DNA of 64,000 bases from DATGZX01 sp035296965 (GTDB lineage Bacteria > Planctomycetota > Planctomycetia > Gemmatales > Gemmataceae). Every line of letters begins with the position of its first letter. Position 1 is the first letter of the stretch. The notes under the pieces are model-generated. The model saw nothing but the letters and a program-made list of their open reading frames with translations, was not told where the DNA came from and did not search any database. The DNA lies in NCBI GenBank assembly GCA_035296965.1, contig DATGZX010000394.1:1-64000 (forward strand), given 5' to 3'. Positions 1-8,699 of this stretch are shown here, in pieces. Position numbers and translations under genes: made by a program.

Positions 1-157
1 CGGATGCGCTGCTCACGTTGTCGGCATCCGCGACAGACAAGAACATCCATGCATTCATGCTAGCAACGACAACGCCGTTCAGCTGCGCCAGTTGCAAGCA
101 AACCCAACCTGGGACAGAGGGGGACGCGCTAACAAAATACATCGAAACTTGCTGCCA

Positions 158-613
158 TTACGTCAACCCACTCCATGCAGCCAAAATTGCCTCTTGCTCT
201 TTTTCAGAGTGGGAATCGTAGTCCGGGAAATTGGAAGTGTCGAGTTGCGCCAAGTAATGGGCGCGCCCTTTCTGGCCGAGGTCTTTGGCCATGGTGCTTT
301 TTACCTTCTCGAAAACCGCTTTGAGCCCTCGAGTTGCCCCTGCGATCTGGACGGCCGCCTCATGTTGGACGCGATCCGCAAATGCCTTTCCGCGAGTCAT
401 TCCTTCAGAGGATTTGATAACGATGCTCTTGATCTGATGCTTGGTGATGAGTCCGTCTATTTCCAAAAGTAGCCAGCGCAAACTCTGGGGCTTGGCGTAG
501 CCCTTCGGAAAAGCGACCGCATAAAGCGTCTCTTGGACCGGCGATTTCTTGGTTCCCGACAAGACCGCATATGTGAAGTCCTTGTTGCTACAGCGAACGC
601 CGAGGACATTCAT
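158..613 (-). CDS. Uncharacterised 151-aa protein, possible RNase H/RuvC-like fold
   Basis: I do not recognise this family with certainty. The N-terminus (MNVLGVRCSNKDFTYAVLSG) looks like the first beta-hairpin of an RNase H/RuvC-like fold, and a later segment (IKSIVIKSSEG) could be a second strand, but no full acidic catalytic set is obvious, so a nuclease role is only a guess. No signal peptide or membrane segment is seen. The start is supported by GGAGAG about 6 bases upstream of the ATG. It lies 132 bases downstream of the SAP-like gene and ParA gene on the same strand, so the three probably form one transcription unit. Confidence 0.6.
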   Translation of the reverse strand: MNVLGVRCSNKDFTYAVLSGTKKSPVQETLYAVAFPKGYAKPQSLRWLLLEIDGLITKHQIKSIVIKSSEGMTRGKAFADRVQHEAAVQIAGATRGLKAVFEKVKSTMAKDLGQKGRAHYLAQLDTSNFPDYDSHSEKEQEAILAAWSGLT

Positions 614-745
614 TGCAGGCTCTCCGCTGAATGTTCTTCAGTCATAACGCCAGGGATCAGTTGCCGGGGCGACTCCAGAGAGTTCAAAAGAGGAAAGCGG
701 TGGTATCGGCCCGGTCAACTGCATCCGTTCGTTAGGCAAAAGTAT

Positions 746-1258
746 CTAGGATGGTTCCTTTTTCCCTCCCTTGTCCCCCACCAGCTTATCGGTGAGCACA
801 GAAAAGCCTTGTTGGCGCTGCTGCTCTGAAACACTCGCAGCTGTCTCGACATCGACTTGAAGTCGCTGTGTTGGCTGCTCCAAGAGGAACCGCATCAATC
901 TAGGGATCATGTCCTTACGGGACTTGCCGCCAATTTCCTTGAGTCCAATAATTTGCGCGAAGTGGCGGATATCCTGGGGCTCGGGCAAAACCCTCCTGTC
1001 CTTCAGTTGCGTGTAAAAGTCGGTCAAGAGGCGGTGCTTCTCCTCATCCTTCTGCCGAAGCTCCTCCAGCGTGGCTGGAACGCTTGGGTTGGCTTGGTGA
1101 TGGGGTTTGCTAGACGGGCGGCGAGGTTGGCCGTCGGACCCCTCGACCGTACCGTTCCGCACCTTGGCCAAAGCAGCCCGGACTCGGTCGACACCGAAGT
1201 ATTGGACCAGTAGCCCGACCGCTTCTTCGAGGAAGGACGATGTGGATTTTCGGCTCAT
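746..1258 (-). CDS. ParA-linked small protein with SAP-like C-terminal half
   Basis: 170-aa soluble protein whose start codon overlaps the parA stop (ATGA), indicating translational coupling. Residues about 1-30 look helical, 35-60 are a polar, probably disordered linker, and about 95-130 (LKEIGGKSRKDMIPRLMRFL) resemble the helix-turn-helix of a SAP DNA-binding motif. By position it could be the centromere-binding or adaptor partner of the adjacent ParA, replacing ParB; that is inference, as no canonical ParB or ribbon-helix-helix motif is visible. Highly charged C-terminus (KGGKKEPS). Confidence 0.6.
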   Translation of the reverse strand: MSRKSTSSFLEEAVGLLVQYFGVDRVRAALAKVRNGTVEGSDGQPRRPSSKPHHQANPSVPATLEELRQKDEEKHRLLTDFYTQLKDRRVLPEPQDIRHFAQIIGLKEIGGKSRKDMIPRLMRFLLEQPTQRLQVDVETAASVSEQQRQQGFSVLTDKLVGDKGGKKEPS

Positions 1259-2103
1259 AGTCCGATTCTACCAAAGAACTCGTCAGCGAAGGCCGCGAAC
1301 TCGCTTTTTACCATACGGTGCGCGCCCTTTGTGCGGTCAATGGGCATTCCCTCTCTCGCAGCCCGGTAATAGGAGTCAGAGTGCGGTATATCGTTCTCAA
1401 AGACGTACCAGCCGTATTCGGTGGCCTTTTCTTTCACATCTCTGCGTGCAAGCCTGTGCTCGCGCTTCTCGTTGCGGCGAGTGAAGTCGTTAAAGACAAG
1501 GCCACAGACCTCAATAGCTTTATCCTCATGACGCATCCCAAAAGAGTGAATGCTGCGATTCAGCAAGGGGAAGCCGATTGATGCAAGAAACTCGGCTCGA
1601 ATAGGCACTAGGATATATCGACTACAGTGATACGCGGCGTCCGTGAGCATGGAATCGGTTGGGGAGCAGTCTATTATGATCAAGTCGTATTCCTCCTCAA
1701 CCTTAGCTACGAAGCGGGCCAGCAAGGTTTCCTTCTCCCACGGATTTCGAAGAGTCCAGGACAACTCGAGGCGGGAGGGAACAATGTCGAAGAGGCTGCC
1801 GTCCCGATAAGTAACCCGATTGAAGATGACTTTTGAGGGGTCAAGCTTCTTCGGGCTGCCGCTTGCGGTGCCAGTAGGCGTGAACTGCTCAAAGATGTCG
1901 GACACGGTGAGGCCGTCGCTGTTCAAGTAAGATACGTATCTCTGTGGTGACATGACCGATTGGCTGGCATTGGCCTGTGGATCGAGATCGACAAGCAAAA
2001 CCTTCTTGTCCATCTGCCTTACGGCGTACCAAGCGATCTGGGTGGCGAGAGTCGTCTTGCCCACTCCACCCTTCATGTTGATGAGGGAAACGCAGACGGC
2101 CAT
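1255..2103 (-). CDS. ParA-family (MinD/ParA/Soj) partition ATPase
   Basis: 282-aa deviant-Walker ATPase. The Walker A' motif KGGVGKTT lies at residues 11-18 with the signature lysine at 11. A DLDPQANAS motif follows near residue 40 and a hydrophobic Walker B strand (DLIIIDCSPTD) near 140. Such proteins form nucleoside-triphosphate-dependent dimers on DNA and segregate plasmids, chromosomes or large protein cargo. There is no N-terminal DNA-binding extension, which fits a short type Ib/Soj-like ParA. It is first in a three-gene minus-strand unit. The usual parB is absent; a SAP-like protein occupies its place. Three phased repeats lie just upstream. Confidence 0.9.
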   Translation of the reverse strand: MAVCVSLINMKGGVGKTTLATQIAWYAVRQMDKKVLLVDLDPQANASQSVMSPQRYVSYLNSDGLTVSDIFEQFTPTGTASGSPKKLDPSKVIFNRVTYRDGSLFDIVPSRLELSWTLRNPWEKETLLARFVAKVEEEYDLIIIDCSPTDSMLTDAAYHCSRYILVPIRAEFLASIGFPLLNRSIHSFGMRHEDKAIEVCGLVFNDFTRRNEKREHRLARRDVKEKATEYGWYVFENDIPHSDSYYRAAREGMPIDRTKGAHRMVKSEFAAFADEFFGRIGL

Positions 2104-2176
2104 GGGTTCCTCGTCGTCTTGTGGTTGGAACTGTTCGCTTTACGAAAGCCCGCCTAACCGGTGACTATCCGGATCG

Positions 2177-2281
2177 GCGCCGGTTGAGCCAGCACTGAGC
2201 CGGCCAGCATATCAAGGCGCGCCGGTTGACCTAGCACGGGCGCCCCTCAGGCTTTTATGGCGCTCCGGTTAGCCTAGCACG
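2177..2281. repeat. Three phased 19-bp direct repeats upstream of the ParA gene
   Basis: Copies at 2177-2195, 2219-2237 and 2262-2280 share GCGCCGGTTGACCTAGCAC with few changes (the third begins GCTCCGGTTAGCC). Start-to-start spacing is 42 and 43 bases, close to four helical turns, so they face the same side of DNA. A partial inverted copy (GCCTAACCGG) lies at 2152-2161. The position, 75-180 bases upstream of parA, is where type Ib par loci carry their operator/centromere. A generic intergenic repeat is the alternative. The rest of the 2104-2510 gap shows no gene. Confidence 0.55.
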
Positions 2282-2510
2282 CTATTAGAACAGGCCACCC
2301 AATTCGGATCAACTACCGACCTTGAAGTTCTCCCGGAACTTGCTCTTTTCGCTCTATTGAGAGAACAGCGAACCTTCTGGTCCTCTTTATTGAGCGTCTT
2401 TCCGCAACAGGAAGGGGACGAGCGATGATCACGGTCGGCGGAAAGCTCAGCATGGCTAACTTCTGCTGCCCGAGGCCCTCAGTTACCTTCATCCAGACGA
2501 GTTGCACCCC

Positions 2511-4907
2511 TCACCTCAGCCCACTTCGCGAAGGCAGGCTCCCCGCACGTTCGCCAAAATCGGCCCGTCTATCCCTCCCCTGCCCCGCCGGCGGGGTTCC
2601 AGGTCCAACTGGCGTGCGTTGCTGGCGCAGGCTTTCAGCCTTGTGCGTCGCTTCCGCGGCCAGGGCGGATTCGCCCTGACGGGTGAGGATTTCCGCGAGG
2701 GCCTGGTAGTGCTCGGCCAGGACCAGAAGAAGAGGGCGAAAATTGGCGTGGGGGGCCGCCAGCTTTTGCGTGCGCGCGATGCCTGCTTCCAGCAAGAGAC
2801 GCGCCCAATTGAGACGGCCTTCCTGCACCATCAGGTCGGCCAGGGCCAGGCGGATGGTTTCGCCGTTGACGGCGTCGACGGGAGGGGCGGCAGGGCGCGG
2901 CTCCAAGGTGCGATAGAGGTCCAGCGAGCGGCGGTAGGCGCGCTCAGCTTCCGGGCGGCGCTTTTCCAGCAGCAGGATCGAGCCGAGCCGGCCTTCTGCC
3001 CGGGCTTGCAGTGAGAGCGTCCGCTGCGCGTCGGCGTCGGGGCGCGGCAATTCCTCCATCATGGCCAACGCGCGCTGCAGGCGCTGCTCCACCTCGGCGA
3101 GCGCCTCCGGATCGTTCGAGGTGGGCTGGGCCTGGGCGTAGGTCTCGGCTAGCTCCAGGCGATAGGCGGGCAGCGCGGGGGCGGCGTCGGTGAGGCGCTC
3201 GAGGATGGCGGTGGCGCGAGCGAAGGCGGCCTCGGCCTTGAGCGGCCGGCCGAGGCGTTGTTGCAAGTCGGCTACCCGGCGATATGCCTTGGCGGCTTCG
3301 ATCTGGAGATTGGCGTTGGTGGCGTTCTGGGCGGCGAAGCGCTCGTAGAAGTCGAGGATCTTCTGCAAAAGGGCAGCGTCCTCGGCGGAATCGTTGGGGA
3401 AAGCGCCAATGCCGGCGCGGCGCTCGCCGCCGGCCAGCCGGGGCGGCGGCATCATCCGCCGGCGCGTGATGAAGTTGAACATCGACTCGAATGCAGCCAG
3501 CGACAGCTCGACGTTCGCTTCGGCGCGGGCCGTGGCGGCCAGGGCTTCGCCGGTCTGCTTGGCCTCGCCGGCCAGGGCCGCGCGCGTGTTCACGTAGCCG
3601 ACCCAGCCGACAATCCCTGCGCACAGGAGCGCGGCCAGGGCAGCCGCAGTGAGGCCCGCAACAGCCCGGTTACGGCGGCACCAGCGCCACAACCGCTCGG
3701 CCGGGTGGATGCGCCGGGCGGTGATGGGCCGATCGTCCAGGAAGCTGCGCAGGTCGGCGACCAGAGCGTCGGCCGACTGGTAGCGATGGATCGGCTCACG
3801 CGCGATCGCCTTGAGCACAATGGTTTCGAGGTCGCGGGGAATAGCCCGGTTCAACTTGCGCGGCCGGACCGGCTCGTGCCGGCTGACGCATTCCAGCAGC
3901 TTGGCGGGATGCGACTCCGCAAACGGGGGCGCGAGCGTGAGCAATTCGTAGAGCGTCAAGCCCAGGCTATAGATGTCGCCGCGCGCGTCTGCTTCGCCGC
4001 GCAGGGTTTCCGGCGCCAGGTACTGCAGCGTGCCGACAATATCGCCCGTCTTGGTCAGGTCTTCCTGGTAGGCGAGCTTGGCGAGACCAAAATCCGTAAT
4101 CCAGACCATGCCGTTGTGATCGAGCAGCAGATTCGCGGGCTTGATGTCGCGGTGCAACACCCCCTGGCGATGGGCATACGCCAATGCTTGGGCGACCTGC
4201 TGGCCGACTTCCGCGACCCACCGGCAGTGCGCTGTCCAGTCCGGCAGGGCCGCGGTTGCAGCCGAGCCGGGGTGCGGAGCCGGCTCGGACAGCTCGGGCG
4301 GGGGCTCGAGACTGGGTTCGTAATGAATCGTATTGCCCCCGGAGTAGAGGCAGCCGGCTTTCGCATGAGCAACCGCGGAGTTGCCTTTCCGGAGGCCGGC
4401 CAGCACCGCGTCCAGGCCGGAGCCTTCGATATATTGCATGACGTAGTAGGGCAAGCCCTCCATGTCGCCGACGCCGAACACCGGCACGATGTTGGTGTGG
4501 TGCAGCCGGGCCGCGGCCTGCGCTTCGCGGTGAAAGCGTTCGATCTTTTTCGGATCGACATACGCAATGCGCGGCAGGATCTTGAGGGCGACGCGGCGGC
4601 CCAGAGACTCCTGCTCGGCCTCGTAGACGATACCCATGCCGCCCCGGCCGATCTCGCGGAGCAGCCGGTATTCGCCGATGCGCCCCAGCGGAGCGGAGCC
4701 GGCCACGAGCCCGCCGGCGTGGAGCCGCCAGCGTTTGCACTCCTCCATGCGGGCGACGGGAGGGAGGATCGCCCGGAGTTCCTCGGCCCACTGCGGGTAG
4801 CGGAGTTCGTACTCGTCGATTGCAGGCGGTTCGCCGTCCCGGCAACGCTCGGCAAATTCCTCGGCCACGACGTCCAGCGGTTCGCGGTCGGCATCGAAGT
4901 CTATCAT
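2511..4907 (-). CDS. Membrane-anchored Ser/Thr protein kinase with TPR-like C-terminus
   Basis: About 798 aa from the ATG at 4907; an in-frame upstream extension to 5039 exists, but its first 44 residues are not kinase-like. An N-terminal region typical of planctomycete kinases (acidic, ending with PQWAEELRAILPP) precedes the Hanks-type kinase domain: GRGGMG at about 87-92, VALKIL lysine about 109, HRDIKPAN about 252 and DFG about 272. A low-complexity, proline-rich insert sits inside the N-lobe/C-lobe region. A single membrane segment follows at about 414-438, then a long Ala/Leu/Arg-rich helical region resembling TPRs, presumably outside the cytoplasm. It lies 205 bases downstream of an ECF sigma factor, the classic planctomycete sigma/STK pairing, so it probably signals to or with that sigma factor. 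Confidence 0.92.
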   Translation of the reverse strand: MIDFDADREPLDVVAEEFAERCRDGEPPAIDEYELRYPQWAEELRAILPPVARMEECKRWRLHAGGLVAGSAPLGRIGEYRLLREIGRGGMGIVYEAEQESLGRRVALKILPRIAYVDPKKIERFHREAQAAARLHHTNIVPVFGVGDMEGLPYYVMQYIEGSGLDAVLAGLRKGNSAVAHAKAGCLYSGGNTIHYEPSLEPPPELSEPAPHPGSAATAALPDWTAHCRWVAEVGQQVAQALAYAHRQGVLHRDIKPANLLLDHNGMVWITDFGLAKLAYQEDLTKTGDIVGTLQYLAPETLRGEADARGDIYSLGLTLYELLTLAPPFAESHPAKLLECVSRHEPVRPRKLNRAIPRDLETIVLKAIAREPIHRYQSADALVADLRSFLDDRPITARRIHPAERLWRWCRRNRAVAGLTAAALAALLCAGIVGWVGYVNTRAALAGEAKQTGEALAATARAEANVELSLAAFESMFNFITRRRMMPPPRLAGGERRAGIGAFPNDSAEDAALLQKILDFYERFAAQNATNANLQIEAAKAYRRVADLQQRLGRPLKAEAAFARATAILERLTDAAPALPAYRLELAETYAQAQPTSNDPEALAEVEQRLQRALAMMEELPRPDADAQRTLSLQARAEGRLGSILLLEKRRPEAERAYRRSLDLYRTLEPRPAAPPVDAVNGETIRLALADLMVQEGRLNWARLLLEAGIARTQKLAAPHANFRPLLLVLAEHYQALAEILTRQGESALAAEATHKAESLRQQRTPVGPGTPPAGQGRDRRADFGERAGSLPSRSGLR

Positions 4908-5112
4908 GGGTTTATCTCGTTCCTGCGGTCGGGTGCCGTCGGGTGCCATGCTTTCACTGCCAGGCATGTGACACTGATAGCTGAACCAAGGAGCAGAAAA
5001 ATCATGTCGACCCCCAACGCAAGGGAACAGTTCTCCCACTGCTCCATGCTTTCGGGCCTTGGCACATCGTAGTCACCGTCAGCAGGCTGGGCCCGAAAGC
5101 ATGACGCCCAGC

Positions 5113-5727
5113 TCATATATTCGAAACCTCCAGGTAGTCTTTGAGCCGGGCGAGCGCGCGCACGTAGCGTTTGCTGGCCGCGGCCGGCGGAATGCCAAGG
5201 GCGAGGGCGGTGTCCTTGTTGCTCAGCTCCTCGAAGTGCCGCAGGCAGAGCACTTCGCGGTCGGCGCGCTCCATTTGTTCCAGGGCCGCCTGGAGCTGCA
5301 GGTGGCGTTCGTGGCAGATGGCCTCCTGGCTGGGAGAAGGCAACCGGCCGGCAAGCTGGGCGGCCAGGCAGAGGGAGCTGGTCGCCGGCGTGCGGCCGCG
5401 CTCGAGCGGGATTTCGAGCCCGGCAGCGCGGGCCTGGGCCTGAACGTGCTGCCGATAGACGTCGTGAAGGCGCTGGCCGACAAGCAACCGCAGCCAGCCA
5501 AGGAGCGATTGATCGCTCTTGGCCAGGTAGTGGGGCAGACGCTGGGCGGCATCGAGATAGACCTCCTGCAGGACATCCGAGGCCGACATGCGCGCCTGCA
5601 TGAGTGGATGGAGCTGGGCAGTCACCATGCGCCGCAACGGCTCACGGAAGCGGGCGAACGCGTCGGCCAGGGCCTGCTCGTCGCCGGCGCGGAGGCGCGT
5701 GCGCAGCTCGGTGGTGTCTGTTGGCAT
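5113..5727 (-). CDS. ECF-type RNA polymerase sigma factor (planctomycete kinase-linked group)
   Basis: 204 aa from the ATG at 5727, chosen because AAAGGAG lies about 7 bases upstream; a much longer open frame continues upstream but is not sigma-like. Region 2 spans roughly residues 20-90 (MSASDVLQEVYLDAAQRLP resembles the promoter -10 recognition and core-binding helices). Region 4 lies at about 140-200, with a helix-turn-helix (LSNKDTALALGIPPAAASKR). No anti-sigma gene is adjacent; instead a transmembrane Ser/Thr kinase follows, as in planctomycete ECF-STK groups, so regulation by phosphorylation is likely. This is inference from synteny. Confidence 0.9.
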   Translation of the reverse strand: MPTDTTELRTRLRAGDEQALADAFARFREPLRRMVTAQLHPLMQARMSASDVLQEVYLDAAQRLPHYLAKSDQSLLGWLRLLVGQRLHDVYRQHVQAQARAAGLEIPLERGRTPATSSLCLAAQLAGRLPSPSQEAICHERHLQLQAALEQMERADREVLCLRHFEELSNKDTALALGIPPAAASKRYVRALARLKDYLEVSNI

Positions 5728-5992
5728 GGGTGGCTCCTTTGTCGGCGGTTCCGGCGGGGCGTTCTTTCGCTCAGGCTTTGTTGCTCTTAGACAGCGGGTT
5801 GGAAATAGGACTAAGGGGACGTATTGGACGTATATAGCCTGGCCGCGCTTGCTTCGGCCGAGGGAGGCGGGGCGGAGCGGGACAGCATCCAGAGCAAATA
5901 CCCTGCCTTTGTGCGCGGGATGCGCCTTCTCACCCGCGCCTCCCTCAGTCGAAGCGAAGATCCTCCAAGAGCAAACACTGCGGCGGGTTGTA

Positions 5993-6013
5993 GCACAAGC
6001 TGTTAGCTTGTGC
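5993..6013. repeat. 21-bp palindromic intergenic repeat, copy 1
   Basis: GCACAAGCT-GTT-AGCTTGTGC, two 9-base arms around a 3-base loop. It matches copy 2 at 6139-6159 in both arms. The surrounding gap 5728-6327 has no convincing gene. It looks like a REP/PIT-type element dispersed through intergenic DNA rather than a gene terminator, since no U-tract follows. Confidence 0.6.
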
Positions 6014-6138
6014 CTCCAGCAGGAGTGCGTGCCGGGGGAGGGATCCTTTGTCACCGCTGGGTTTGCCTTGATCCGCCGTCCGGGTCGGCCCAAACGTGGG
6101 GCATCCGTGCTGCCAGACGCACGCCCCCGCGCGGTGTG

Positions 6139-6159
6139 GCACAAGCTGCCAGCTTGTGC
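6139..6159. repeat. 21-bp palindromic intergenic repeat, copy 2
   Basis: GCACAAGCT-GCC-AGCTTGTGC, same arms as the element at 5993-6013 but a different loop, which implies conservation of the pairing rather than the loop. It lies 169 bases upstream of the Gly-rich gene. Confidence 0.6.
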
Positions 6160-6327
6160 TACAGCGCTCGTGTCACTTTCTCGAGAATTCTAATCCTCCT
6201 GTCTCCGGGAACGTCGGCTTTCCGTTTATGGAAGTAGGCCTGTCAGCAGCCTGGTGCGAGATCAGCCGCTTGTGCCGGGCCGGCGGGGCAAGTGATGCTA
6301 CTTTACCTTTCCAGTCAGGAGAAACTG

Positions 6328-7212
6328 ATGAGAAACTGGCTACGACATTGGCCAATTGTGCTGTTGGCGGCGGGAGCCATCTTCCTGGTGCTGCAAGGGA
6401 CGGGGGCCCAGCAACCTTCCAAGAGCAAGAGCGGCTCTGCCAAAACAGAAACCAAGGTGGATCGCGACCTGCAGGCGTGGTTCAAGATACTGACGGAGAA
6501 GATGACCGATCGTCACGACAGCATCCGCGACAGCGCCCGCACGGCCCTGGCGTCCCTGGGCACCAAGGTCCTGCCCGCGCTGCGCGTGCTGGAGACTAGT
6601 GAAGATGGGGCAACCGCGGAAGCGGCCCGGAGAGTCGTTCGCCGCATTGAAGGAGCTGCGCGCTTGGGCGCACGCGCGCGTCAGTTCGCTGGCCAGCGGC
6701 AAGGCTGGCATCGCGGCGGTCGCCAGGGCCGGGGCTTTGGGGCTCGCGGTCATTGGCGAGGACCGAGGCGCCCAGGCTTTGGCGGTCCGGGTCGCGGGTT
6801 CCCGGGAGCGCCCCAGCGCGGTTTCGTACCAGGCAGGGGAAATAGGGGCGGGTTTGGCGGAAGTTTTGGAGGCGGAGGCGCAGGCGGCTTCGGGCAAGGC
6901 TTTGGCGGAGGCGCGGGCGGAGGAGGCGGTTTCGGGCCTGGGTTCGGCGGGGGCATGGGAGGCAATGGTGGTGTTGCGCCAGGCTTTGGTGGGGGCGCGG
7001 GCGGAAGAGGTGGCTTCGGGGCGGGAGGCGGCGCTGGTGGGAGAGGGCCCGCTCCGGGAGTCGGGCCACGGTCGAATCCGGGCTTCGGCGGCGGAGCAGG
7101 CGGCTCTGGAGGAGGCGGTCGGGGTAATCGTGGTCAAGGCCCGGGACGGCAGCCAAATTCTCCCGGACCCAGGGGAGACAGACCACCCGGACCTCCTGAC
7201 CAGGATGATTGA
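6328..7212 (+). CDS. Exported Gly/Arg-rich low-complexity protein
   Basis: 294 aa from the ATG at 6328, chosen for AGGAG 8 bases upstream (SD-like AGGAGAAACTG). Residues 1-28 form a signal peptide (RNWLRHWPIVLLAAGAIFLV). Residues 40-100 are a helical, HEAT-like segment (RDSARTALASLGTKVLPALR). From about 105 to the end the protein is an almost continuous G/F/R/P-rich sequence with GGxGG repeats. It is probably an extracytoplasmic structural, matrix or nucleic-acid-binding protein; no enzyme motif is seen. A strong intrinsic terminator follows 30 bases after the stop. Gly-rich exported proteins of this type recur in planctomycetes, including the EF-hand protein at 8700. Confidence 0.8.
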   Translation: MRNWLRHWPIVLLAAGAIFLVLQGTGAQQPSKSKSGSAKTETKVDRDLQAWFKILTEKMTDRHDSIRDSARTALASLGTKVLPALRVLETSEDGATAEAARRVVRRIEGAARLGARARQFAGQRQGWHRGGRQGRGFGARGHWRGPRRPGFGGPGRGFPGAPQRGFVPGRGNRGGFGGSFGGGGAGGFGQGFGGGAGGGGGFGPGFGGGMGGNGGVAPGFGGGAGGRGGFGAGGGAGGRGPAPGVGPRSNPGFGGGAGGSGGGGRGNRGQGPGRQPNSPGPRGDRPPGPPDQDD

Positions 7213-7241
7213 AGCGCGAGGTCGCTGAGCGTGGAATAGCA

Positions 7242-7279
7242 AACGCACGCGGAGTCTGCCGGCTCCGCGTGCGTTTTTT
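7242..7279 (+). terminator. Intrinsic terminator after the Gly-rich gene
   Basis: Perfect 13-bp stem AACGCACGCGGAG / CTCCGCGTGCGTT around an 8-base loop, followed by TTTTG. It sits 29 bases after the stop of the Gly-rich gene and 40 bases from the end of the convergent lipoprotein gene, so it may also act weakly in the other direction. Confidence 0.9.
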
Positions 7280-7317
7280 GTTGAAATTGGCTTCCTGGGT
7301 ATTGGGAATGGACAGCG

Positions 7318-7719
7318 TCAGCGATTGCCGGTGGGAGGGGCTGGGCCGTCTGTTCCGCTGCGGTAATCGACATCCACGAGCGACCCTTCCTTGAAGTGAA
7401 GCGTTACCCAGATGTCGCGGTTGGGATCGCGGAGTCCTGCCAGATCGGGAACGTGATAGACGACGAGCAGTTGCTCGTGTTGCCGTTGGCTGGACCACAT
7501 TTCGAAGCCGCGCAGATGCATCTTGGCTTTGGCGTCGTCGACTGCGGCGCCGAGCGGGATTTTTTCAAGGACCTCTTGCTTGGACTGGAAGGGAGTTCCG
7601 AAGGGATTGGTGAGGTTAATTTGGTACGTGTTGGGACTGGTGGTGCCGCACGCCAGGCAAAGGAGACAGCCCAGCAGGGCGAGACGCCGTTTCAGGAACA
7701 AGAGCGGGCCGGGCAGCAC
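7318..7719 (-). CDS. Small putative lipoprotein, function unknown
   Basis: 133 aa. The N-terminus is a hydrophobic signal (residues 6-24) with a lipobox-like LLGC at 15-18 and a further cysteine pair in LLCLACG, so it is likely lipidated and anchored outside the cytoplasm. The remainder contains a short alpha/beta segment (IPLGAAVDDAKAKMHLRGFEMW) of the sort seen in SmpA/OmlA-like small domains, and ends in a Pro/Gly-rich tail. It converges with the Gly-rich gene; nothing in the context tells its role. Confidence 0.72.
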   Translation of the reverse strand: MLPGPLLFLKRRLALLGCLLCLACGTTSPNTYQINLTNPFGTPFQSKQEVLEKIPLGAAVDDAKAKMHLRGFEMWSSQRQHEQLLVVYHVPDLAGLRDPNRDIWVTLHFKEGSLVDVDYRSGTDGPAPPTGNR

Positions 7720-8699
7720 AGTGGGTATCCCCTAGCGAATGAGACGGGATCTGCATCCTTGATCGCGCAGCCGGGACCTTGAGGGAGCAACTCCAGTGCC
7801 ATTCTTCTCGAGGCACACGCTTCGCCTGGCAGAGGCAAGGCTGAAACCTGCTGGCGGTAGCGGTTTGCGGTTTGCTGCCGTAGCGAGAGCGCGGGGCGAA
7901 CAATGGAGATAGCTGAGGCAAAGATTACAAAAGGTGAAGGACGGAATTGCAAAGCGATAGTCAGATAAAGAGAATCCTTCGTATCTCTGAAAGGCAATAA
8001 GTGTACATGCGAACCGTTACAAGGCCGCTCTTTTTTATGAGTCCCAAAATGTCCCAAAATGCAAAAAACCCGTGTTTTTCGCGGTTTTTGGCGCTCCGCT
8101 TTTTGCTTTGGCGCCTGGCTTCAGTCTCATAATTGGCAGGCGTCGCAAAAAGCCCGTGTTTTGCGAGGTTTTCGCAAGATGATTATTTGCGCACCGTCCT
8201 GTTTTTTCGATTTAATATTCTCAAAATGCCAAACCGGTATGGCCGCAGCATTCCAGATCACTCTTTTGGCAGCTGTGCCGCTTCCTTTGCGGTGAAAGTT
8301 CGCGTTGAATGAACTCGTGTTCATGTAATCCCACTGTCTCCCTGGTTTGTTCGAACAACGCGGCTCTCCCTAAAAATCGAGTTGCGTTAGAGTTGTGAAG
8401 TGTCAGGATTGTCCCAGACGGTAGGAATAGCTTTTTTGATGTGCGCTTCAATTTAAGAAGATTTCTCATCGGGCTTTCATTAGCGCGCTCATATACTTGG
8501 GTTGTGCCGCCGGTACTCGGCTTTGTGATCCAGCCCACGCGTCCCGGCTGAAGGCGGAACTACTTAGACGTGACAGAGCACAAGCGGCACGCGAAGTCCC
8601 ACCAGCCCCTGGAAATGATTCGGCGGACTCGACACCTGGTTTAGCCAAGGAGCTTTTCAGGGGACGAGCCTTAGCTCTCGCGATCGGGAGACCTGCCTT
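7720..8699. other. 980-base non-coding stretch with direct repeats
   Basis: No open frame here looks protein-like. The middle (about 7900-8460) is more A/T-rich than its surroundings. It holds a tandem decamer (GTCCCAAAAT twice, 8041-8060) and two related, imperfect repeats at 8061-8089 and 8145-8172 with cores AAACCCGTGTTTTTCGCGG and AAGCCCGTGTTTTGCGAGG. The repeats could fold into weak hairpins. Decayed DNA or a regulatory/ncRNA region are both possible. Confidence 0.4.

Noticed and set aside
1..157. Possible start of a gene running off the left edge on the minus strand (ATG at 50, MDVLVCRGCRQR...)
   Set aside because: Only 16 codons are visible and no ribosome site; not enough to call.
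3258..5072. 604-aa plus-strand open frame opposite the Ser/Thr kinase
   Set aside because: Composition lacks hydrophobic and secondary-structure logic; it is the high-GC antisense shadow of the kinase gene.
6340..7248. 302-aa minus-strand frame opposite the Gly-rich gene
   Set aside because: GC-rich Gly repeats read as Pro/Ala/Ser on the other strand; no ribosome site.
8059..8295. 78-aa frame with repeated QKTRVFRGF/QKARVLRGF
   Set aside because: The repeat is at DNA level in a non-coding A/T-rich stretch; no start signal or protein-like composition.
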